64,000 bases of DNA from DASQHL01 sp963843685. GTDB taxonomy: Bacteria; Chloroflexota; Dehalococcoidia; DSTF01; JACRBR01. The stretch spans positions 62,001 through 126,000 of the forward strand of contig CAWJLO010000020.1 in assembly GCA_963843685.1 (NCBI GenBank), written 5' to 3'. Made by a program: the position numbers and the translations under genes. This document shows positions 59,102-64,000 of the stretch, one piece after another. The notes beneath the pieces are model-generated. The model searched no databases, was not told where the DNA came from, and worked only from the letters and a program-made list of their open reading frames with translations. Numbering within the stretch: position 1 is the stretch's first letter; each line of letters begins with the position of its first letter.

Positions 59102-59282
59102 GCGCGCCTCCTTCCCGAATCGCAGAGATGTCGGGCCGATTGTAGCATCCTGGGGTGGGCTCAGAATCCCCTACGGGGCGCAGGCGGTTCACTGATTTCC
59201 GGAACTCCTATATGCCCCGCTGAGACAACTTCGTCTCGCGTCCGATACTTGCTACGGGTGCGTTTGAGAGGAAGTCCTCACA

Positions 59283-61013
59283 GTGAAAGCACACGTACCG
59301 TCACGGCTGGGTTCATTCGCCGCAAGCTTGCGCGTTCGGCTGCTGCTGCTGGTGCTGCTCGCGGTGCTGCCGGCGGTGGCGCTGCTGGTCTACAGCTACG
59401 CGCAGCAGAGGCGCACGGCAACGAACGACGCGCGCGCACATGCGCTCGAGGTGACGGAGCTGGCCGCTTCGGACGCGCGGCTGGCGACCGACCAGGGGCG
59501 GCAGCTCCTCATCGGCATATCCCGGCTTGAGGAGGTACGCGGCACGGACAACACCGGGTGCGACAAGCTCTTCGCCGACCTGCTTTCCCGCTTCCCGCTC
59601 TATGCCAACCTTGGCGTGATCAATCGCGACGGGAGTGTGTTCTGCAGCGGGCTGCCGGCGGCACGCAACGTAAACCTGAGCGACCGGGACTATTTCCAGC
59701 AAGCGATGACGACGCACGACTTCGCCATCGGTGCGTACCAGATAGGCCGCATCACAAACAGGCCCTCGTTCAACATCGCGTACCCGGTGCTGGACGACAA
59801 CGGCGCCACCGAGCGCGTGGTGTTCGCCGCGGTGGACCTCGCGTGGCTCAACCAGTTCTTTTCCGGTGCGTCGCTGCCGCAGGACACTGTGGTCCTCGTC
59901 ACCGACCGGACGGGCACGATCCTCGCACGGTATCCCGATGATGGGGGGCCCGCGATTGGCAGCAGCGCGGCTGACACACCCCTCATGAACACGGCGATCG
60001 CGCAGCAGTCCGGCACGGCGCAGGTCGCCGATCTCGACGGCACGGAGAAGCTCTTCGCGTTCGCGCCGTTGACCGAGGGCCCCTCGCCGGGCGGATACCT
60101 GCTGGTGGGGTTCTCTCCGGCAGGCGCGTACGCCGCCGCGAACCGCGACCTGGCGGGCAACCTGCTCGCGCTGGCCGCCGTGGCGCTGTTCATCCTGGGC
60201 AGCGGGTGGATCGCGGGCCACTTCGCGATCGTGAAGCCGGTACAGGCGATGCTGGGGACGGTGCGGCGGATCGGCGGCGGCGACCTCTCTGCACGGACGG
60301 GGGCACGCGGGCACGGGGAGCTGGCGACGCTCGGCGGGGCGGTCGACGACATGGCCGCGGCGCTACAGGAGCACGACATCGAGACGGCGCGAGCGCGGGC
60401 GGCACTGGAGGCGGCGCACGCCGACACGGTGGAGCTGCTGGCGGGGGCGGCGGAGGCGCACGACGCGACAACGGGACGGCACCTGGCGCGCGTTCGGGCG
60501 ATCAGCGAGATGCTGGCACGGAAGCTGGGGGAGAGCGAGGAGCAGGTCGAGGCGATCGGCGTCGCGGCGATCCTCCACGACATCGGCAAGATCCGGGTGC
60601 CGGATCAGCTGCTGATGTCGCCCAACGCGCTGAGCGAGGATGAGTGGGGCGTCATGCGACGGCACACGGTGTGGGGCTCCGAGTTCCTGCGCCAGCGGTC
60701 GGGCTTCGAACTGGCGAGCGTCATCGCGCGGCACCACCACGAGCGGTGGGACGGCGCCGGCTACCCGGACGGGCTGCGGGGAGAATCGATCCCGCGGGCG
60801 GCGACGATCGTGACGGTGGCGGACAGCCTGGACGCGATGACGAACGACCGGCCGTACCGGGACGGCGGCTCGCTGGAGTGGGCGGTCGGCGAAATCGCGC
60901 GTGAGTCGGGCGCGCAGTTCGACCCGCGGGTGGTCGGCGCGCTGCGAGAGCTGTACGACGAGGGGAGCCTGGCGTTCATCGAGGGCGGCGAGAGCGTGGC
61001 GGACGCGGCGTAA
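59283..61013 (+). CDS. membrane sensor with dCache-like domain, HAMP and HD-GYP phosphodiesterase
   Basis: The 576-residue protein has a first membrane span (about 18-35) and an extracytoplasmic dCache-like domain (to about 290: VFCSGLPAARNVNLSDRDYFQQAMTTHDF, VLVTDRTGTILARYP). A second span (AVALFILGSGWIAGHFAI) and a HAMP segment (VKPVQAMLGTVRRIGGGDLSART) follow. The HD-GYP domain has HDIGK at about residue 432 and HHHERWDGAGYPDGL near 486. It should hydrolyse cyclic di-GMP in response to an outside ligand. The start is GTG 59283, with GAGGAAG about ten bases upstream. It stands alone. Confidence 0.9.
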   Translation: MKAHVPSRLGSFAASLRVRLLLLVLLAVLPAVALLVYSYAQQRRTATNDARAHALEVTELAASDARLATDQGRQLLIGISRLEEVRGTDNTGCDKLFADLLSRFPLYANLGVINRDGSVFCSGLPAARNVNLSDRDYFQQAMTTHDFAIGAYQIGRITNRPSFNIAYPVLDDNGATERVVFAAVDLAWLNQFFSGASLPQDTVVLVTDRTGTILARYPDDGGPAIGSSAADTPLMNTAIAQQSGTAQVADLDGTEKLFAFAPLTEGPSPGGYLLVGFSPAGAYAAANRDLAGNLLALAAVALFILGSGWIAGHFAIVKPVQAMLGTVRRIGGGDLSARTGARGHGELATLGGAVDDMAAALQEHDIETARARAALEAAHADTVELLAGAAEAHDATTGRHLARVRAISEMLARKLGESEEQVEAIGVAAILHDIGKIRVPDQLLMSPNALSEDEWGVMRRHTVWGSEFLRQRSGFELASVIARHHHERWDGAGYPDGLRGESIPRAATIVTVADSLDAMTNDRPYRDGGSLEWAVGEIARESGAQFDPRVVGALRELYDEGSLAFIEGGESVADAA

Positions 61014-61024
61014 CGCTGATCCGG

Positions 61025-61396
61025 CTACTCAGCGTCGAACTGAGTGAGCGAGAGGGTGTGCCCCTCCGGATCCTTGAACCACGCTACTTTCGCGCTGCCG
61101 GAATACCAGATGCCGAGCTCATTCGTACCCTCGCCGTGCTCGAAGACCACGCCGCGCTCCATGAGCTGGCGCACAGCCGCCGCGATGTCGGGCACCTTCC
61201 ATCCAAGAGCGGTCCCGGGAGCGAGGGTCACGGCCTTCACCTTTTGCACGCGTAGCATGGTGCCGTTGGCGTCGAACACGAGCGCGTACGGCCCGTCTTC
61301 GATGAGGCGAAGGCCGAGGGTCCCTTCGTAGAACGCGCGCGCCCGTTCGGGATCCGCCGTCGCGATGAACGCCATGAGTTCGGATGAACCGAGCAT
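61025..61396 (-). CDS. VOC-family protein
   Basis: The 123-residue single VOC domain has FIATADPERARAFYEGTLGLRLIEDGPYALVF at the N-terminus and WFKDPEGHTLSLTQ at the C-terminus, the common pattern of glyoxalase-like proteins. Only part of the usual metal-ligand set is evident, so activity is unclear. GGGAGAG precedes the ATG. It converges with the HD-GYP gene, 11 bases away. The substrate is unknown. Confidence 0.82.
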   Translation of the reverse strand: MLGSSELMAFIATADPERARAFYEGTLGLRLIEDGPYALVFDANGTMLRVQKVKAVTLAPGTALGWKVPDIAAAVRQLMERGVVFEHGEGTNELGIWYSGSAKVAWFKDPEGHTLSLTQFDAE

Positions 61397-61530
61397 GTGT
61401 CTCTCCCGTCACCCTATCCCGACCGGGGCCTGCTCCCGGGACGCCATGATACGACTTCCTTTGGTTGTCCATTGTGCCGATTGAGGCGAAGATGCCGCTA
61501 GTTGAAGTGTAGTGAGACAGGGGTGCGGCG

Positions 61531-62562
61531 ATGCAGACGGCGATCGGGCTGGGGATGGCGAACGAGGACTGGGCCGAGGCGTCCGAGTACGTGACGGAGG
61601 CGGAGAAGCTGGGGGCGGACTTCGTGTGGTCGGCGGAGAGCTGGGCGCACGACGCGGTGACGCCGCTGGCGTACCTGGCGGCGAAGACGTCGCGGATCAA
61701 GCTGGGCGCGGGGATCATGCAGGTGGTCGGGCGGACGCCGGCGAACACGGCGATGACGGCGATGACGCTGGAGTCGATGTCGGGGGGGCGGTTCGTGATG
61801 GGGCTGGGGGCGAGCGGGCCGCAGGTCGTCGAGGGGTGGCACGGGGTGCCGTTCCGGAAGCCGATCCGGCGCATCCGGGAGGTGATCGAGATCGTGCGGA
61901 TGATCTCGTCGGGCGAGCGGCTGCAGTACGACGGGGAGATCTACCACCTGCCGCTGCCGGGCGGCGAGGGGAAGGCGCTGAAGTCGGGCGCGCGGCCGCA
62001 GCACGTGCCGGTGTACCTGGCGACGCTGAGCCCGAAGAGCCTGGAGATGACGGGGGAGCTGGCGGACGGCTGGGTGGGGACGTCGTTCATCCCGGAGCAG
62101 GCGGAGGAGGTGTTCTTCCAGCACATCAAGCGCGGCGCGTCGAAGGCGGGGCGGTCGATGGACAAGCTGGACCTGCAGGCGGGGGGCGTGGTGTCGTTCA
62201 CGGACGACGTGGAGAAGGTGATCCCGCGGCACAAGCCGGGGATGGCGTTCACGCTGGGGGCGATGGGGTCGAAGGAGCACAACTTCTACAACGCGGCGTT
62301 CCAGCGCGCGGGCTACCACGAGGAGGCACTGGCGGTGCAGCGGAAGTGGCTCGAGGGGGACAGGGCGGGGGCGGCGGCGCTGGTGCCGGACGAGATGGTG
62401 TTGAAGGCGAACCTGCTCGGCACGCGGGAGATGGTGCGGGAGCGGATGCGGGCGTACGCGGCGTCGGGGGTGACGACGCTGCGGATCCAGCCGTCGGGAT
62501 CGACGATGAAGGACCGGCTGGAGTGCCTGGGGGAGGCGATCGAGATGGCGCGGGGGATGTGA
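61531..62562 (+). CDS. LLM-class flavin/F420-dependent oxidoreductase
   Basis: The 343-residue TIM-barrel protein belongs to the luciferase-like family: FVWSAESWAHDAVTPLAYLAAKTSRIKLGAGIMQVVGRTPANTAMTAMTLESMSGGRFVMGLGASGPQVVEGWHGVPF, and later PVYLATLSPKSLEMTGELADGW. The sequence is of the type usually assigned to F420-dependent reductases in Chloroflexi and actinobacteria, but the cofactor is not proven. Its codons use G at the third position far more than other genes here, part of a strand-composition change. A strong ribosome-binding site is not clear. Confidence 0.9.
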   Translation: MQTAIGLGMANEDWAEASEYVTEAEKLGADFVWSAESWAHDAVTPLAYLAAKTSRIKLGAGIMQVVGRTPANTAMTAMTLESMSGGRFVMGLGASGPQVVEGWHGVPFRKPIRRIREVIEIVRMISSGERLQYDGEIYHLPLPGGEGKALKSGARPQHVPVYLATLSPKSLEMTGELADGWVGTSFIPEQAEEVFFQHIKRGASKAGRSMDKLDLQAGGVVSFTDDVEKVIPRHKPGMAFTLGAMGSKEHNFYNAAFQRAGYHEEALAVQRKWLEGDRAGAAALVPDEMVLKANLLGTREMVRERMRAYAASGVTTLRIQPSGSTMKDRLECLGEAIEMARGM

Positions 62563-62575
62563 GTTCGAGGTTTAC

Positions 62576-62615
62576 GGGTGATGCAGTGTCCGCTCTCGCG
62601 TACCCTGCATCACCC
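62576..62615 (+). terminator. hairpin after the LLM oxidoreductase
   Basis: GGGTGATGCAG/CTGCATCACCC, eleven base pairs with an 18-base loop, lies 14 bases after the stop. No T tract follows. Confidence 0.55.
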
Positions 62616-62628
62616 TAAAGAACGGATT

Positions 62629-62756
62629 TCCGGGGGGACACCCCCCGGAGCCCCCCGGCAGAGGGCGCTGCGCTCTCTGCACTCCCTGCTCTTGAACTGA
62701 CTGCCGCCGGAGCGTCTTCCACGTCGATCGAGATCCTTCGCTGCGCCCAGGATGAC
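62629..62756. repeat. cluster of GC-rich inverted repeats, candidate dispersed repeat
   Basis: Three successive palindromes are present: TCCGGGGGG/CCCCCCGGA (62629-62649, three-base loop), GCAGAGGGCG/CGCTCTCTGC (62658-62680), and the ATCCT...AGGAT phrase within CTTCGCTGCGCCCAGGATGA (about 62733-62753). These phrases are often seen as dispersed intergenic repeats in draft genomes of related bacteria (recollection, not checked). They separate the LLM gene from the phage remnant. The stretch 62563-62784 has no gene. Confidence 0.5.
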
Positions 62757-62784
62757 AATCAGTCGCGCGGGGTGAAGATCGGGA

Positions 62785-62970
62785 TCAGGCGGACGGCGTG
62801 GCGTCTCGTGCGTGCTCCAGAACGTCGATGCGGGTCTGGTTGCGGACGGCGAGGGCGAGGGTGTTGTTGATTTCGGTGCGGAGCTCGTCTTGCTTGCGGC
62901 CGAGGGCGGCGAGCTGGTGGAGGACGGCGGCGATGGCGGCGTCGAAGGCGGCTTTCTCTTCGGGTGTCAT
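62785..62970 (-). CDS. small coiled-coil protein, phage-associated
   Basis: The 61-residue helical protein (MTPEEKAAFDAAIAAVLHQL ... NQTRIDVLEHARDATPSA) has heptad-like spacing. A perfect AGGAGG precedes ATG 62970. The reading frame is continuous with the last part of the broken endolysin upstream, but the ribosome-binding site argues for a separate gene. The function is unknown; its position suggests a phage accessory or holin-like role, although it has no membrane span. Confidence 0.5.
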   Translation of the reverse strand: MTPEEKAAFDAAIAAVLHQLAALGRKQDELRTEINNTLALAVRNQTRIDVLEHARDATPSA

Positions 62971-63455
62971 CGGTTCCTCCTGTGAGTTGAACATGGCGCA
63001 CTCGGCTTCGCGGCGGCGGACGAGGCCGGGGTAGGTGCGGCCGTCGCTGCCGTGGACGTACTTGCGCAGCTCGGCGCAGACGTCGCCGCCGGCGTTGACG
63101 GCGCGGCGCACGGACGAGCGCTCGTAGCCGGCGGGGCCGATGTTGTAGCAGAGCGACGTCAGCGCATCGAATTGGGGCTGGGTCAGCGGCTGCCGCTTCG
63201 GGCGCGTGAGGCGCTCGACGGCGGCGGCGTACGGGCCGCACCTGTTCGGCGAGCATGGCGCGGGCCTGCGGCTCGGTCAGCGGCGTGCGGTAGCGGTCGC
63301 AGAGGGCGCAGACGCCGGGCGTGGCGGTGGTACGGGCCGAGGTGGACGAGGAAGCCGTAGCCGATGGTGGCGTTGCCGGCGGGATCGTCGTAGAGGGTGG
63401 GGCTGAAGCCCTCGAAGCGGGCGATGAGGTCGAGGCCGGCGGCTGAGATCTGCAT
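62968..63455 (-). pseudogene. phage-type lysozyme (GH24 endolysin), broken by two +1 frameshifts
   Basis: The intact parts form a T4-lysozyme/GH24 pattern across three frames. MQISAAGLDLIARFEGFSPTLYDDPAGNATIGYGFLVHLG carries the catalytic Glu. TPLTEPQARAMLAEQV follows in the next frame. QPLTQPQFDALTSLCYNIGPAGY, VRRAVNAGGD and YPGLVRRREAECAMF come in the third. Single extra bases near 63327-63337 and 63227-63238 account for both changes. Expected length would be about 160 residues. It is either a decayed phage gene or a sequencing error; the breaks resemble those in nrdJ and the L,D-transpeptidase. Confidence 0.75.
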
Positions 63456-63479
63456 TCGGGCACCTGCGTCGGATGTGAG

Positions 63480-63505
63480 AGGGGCGGCCACGTGGGGCCG
63501 CCCCT
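63480..63505 (-). terminator. hairpin between capsid and endolysin genes
   Basis: AGGGGCGGCC/GGCCGCCCCT is a perfect ten-base stem with a six-base loop, 24 bases after the capsid stop on the minus strand. Confidence 0.65.
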
Positions 63506-63528
63506 GCGGTGCGTTGACGCGATCGTCG

Positions 63529-64000
63529 TTACGGGCGAACGCCGATCAGCTTGGCGACCTTGATGGTGTTGAAGAGCGCCATGCTGACGTACCACTTGAC
63601 GCGCGTGCGGGTGGCGTCCTTCGTCTCGAGGCTGCCGATGTCTTCGACCATCAGGCCGCCGGGTGCGGTGAGGCCGGCGAGCGCGCCCTCGCCGAGCTGC
63701 ATCGCGTAGATCGTCGAGCAGTCGGCGCTGGAGCCGACCGTCTTGGCGTCGGAGATGTAGTCAGAGACGCCGATGGGCACGCCGTCGTAGAACTGCACCA
63801 TCTGGCCGAACTCGTTGCGGTCGGTCTGGAGGAACGTGCTGGCGGAGCGGGCGAGGTTGTTGAGCGTGCGGCGGCTGCGCTTGCTCATGACGAGGAGAGC
63901 GGGCGGGCCGCCCTTCACGAGATCGATCAGCTCGTCGAGCTTGGCGAGGGTGAGCGTGGCGCCGTTCGCGCCCATCGTGGCGGCCTGGCCGCCCGTGGTG
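63529..64000 (-). CDS. phage major capsid-like protein, C-terminal fragment
   Basis: About 157 residues are visible and the frame stays open to the right edge, so the N-terminus is missing. GATLTLAKLDELIDLVKGGPPALLVMSKRSRRTLNNLARS, YDGVPIGVSDYISD and CSTIYAMQLGEGALAGLTAPGGLMVEDIGSLETKDATRTRVKWY match the pattern of a family of phage major capsid proteins found in Thermus- and Chloroflexi-associated phages. The gene indicates a prophage or its remnant extending beyond the window. Confidence 0.8.
   Translation of the reverse strand, partial: TTGGQAATMGANGATLTLAKLDELIDLVKGGPPALLVMSKRSRRTLNNLARSASTFLQTDRNEFGQMVQFYDGVPIGVSDYISDAKTVGSSADCSTIYAMQLGEGALAGLTAPGGLMVEDIGSLETKDATRTRVKWYVSMALFNTIKVAKLIGVRP

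Noticed and set aside
59283..61013. Diguanylate cyclase (GGDEF) activity in the HD-GYP sensor
   Set aside because: No GGDEF motif; the GGGD found lies in the HAMP segment and only the HD-GYP motifs are complete.
61498..62319. Minus-strand open frame opposite the LLM oxidoreductase
   Set aside because: Composed almost only of Arg, His, Pro and Leu; arises from G-rich codons of the real gene.

Overview
The window is 64 kb of GC-rich (estimated 65-70 %), gene-dense bacterial chromosome. Gene content fits a Chloroflexota-like bacterium, possibly Dehalococcoidia or Tepidiformia. I infer this from the combination of an adenosylcobalamin-dependent (class II) ribonucleotide reductase, Flp-type pilins, a group-3b-like [NiFe] hydrogenase, a WS/DGAT acyltransferase, and many lipoproteins with Thr/Pro/Ala-rich linkers. 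No rRNA or phylogenetic marker outside rpoD/dnaG is present, so the assignment is tentative. Two tRNAs (Val-TAC, Asn-GTT) are present; I saw no CRISPR array and no insertion sequence.

Layout. 0-1.2 kb: VOC proteins including methylmalonyl-CoA epimerase, and a DinB-fold protein. 1.3-2.4 kb: tRNA-Val, a structured leader and two tandem Flp pilins. 2.4-9.2 kb: a membrane glycosyltransferase, a class-V aminotransferase next to serA (serine synthesis), an acetyltransferase, a CapA lipoprotein and an SDR. 9.3-11.3 kb: HNH nuclease, DinB-like proteins, ABM monooxygenase. 11.4-18.3 kb: nrdJ (frame-disrupted), FmdB zinc ribbon, and dnaG-rpoD. 18.4-24.5 kb: SH3/CARDB surface protein, bioB, bioY, UspA, and an ECF sigma/anti-sigma pair. 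24.5-27.4 kb: an autoregulated Fur-family repressor with a metal ABC transporter, and an L,D-transpeptidase (frame-disrupted). 27.6-33.3 kb: a lone nuoB, PPOX, DUF3105 and alpha/beta hydrolase proteins, an ABC exporter, and tRNA-Asn. 33.4-39.5 kb: a branched-chain amino-acid type ABC system with two tandem binding proteins. 39.6-42.1 kb: a lipase-like hydrolase and WS/DGAT (lipid storage). 42.1-49.4 kb: a ten-gene, translationally coupled hydBGDA hydrogenase operon with protease, a zinc-finger-less HypA, HypC, an EamA transporter and a DUF6390-like protein. 49.5-57.7 kb: MOSC protein, phosphoesterase, thiolase, an HpcH/HpaI aldolase-ThiE fusion, a duplicated winged-helix regulator, and aconitase. 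58-62.6 kb: a methyltransferase behind a leader peptide with hairpins, an HD-GYP sensor, a VOC protein and an LLM oxidoreductase. 62.6-64 kb: GC-rich repeats and a phage remnant (endolysin, capsid protein).

How it works together. The genes point to a redox-flexible, probably aerobic or facultative heterotroph. It oxidises amino acids and fatty acids (Liv transporter, thiolase, methylmalonyl-CoA epimerase, aconitase, nuoB), stores neutral lipid, and exchanges electrons between NAD(P)H and H2.

Four observations stand out. Several start codons sit exactly six bases after a -10 hexamer, which suggests leaderless transcription. Tandem TGAGAC-type palindromes overlie the Fur-family promoter. All four broken reading frames (nrdJ, the L,D-transpeptidase, and twice in the endolysin) are one-base insertions beside a (G/A)TAC sequence, so sequencing error must be considered. 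Base skew of the + strand appears to switch from C-rich to G-rich near 53-55 kb.
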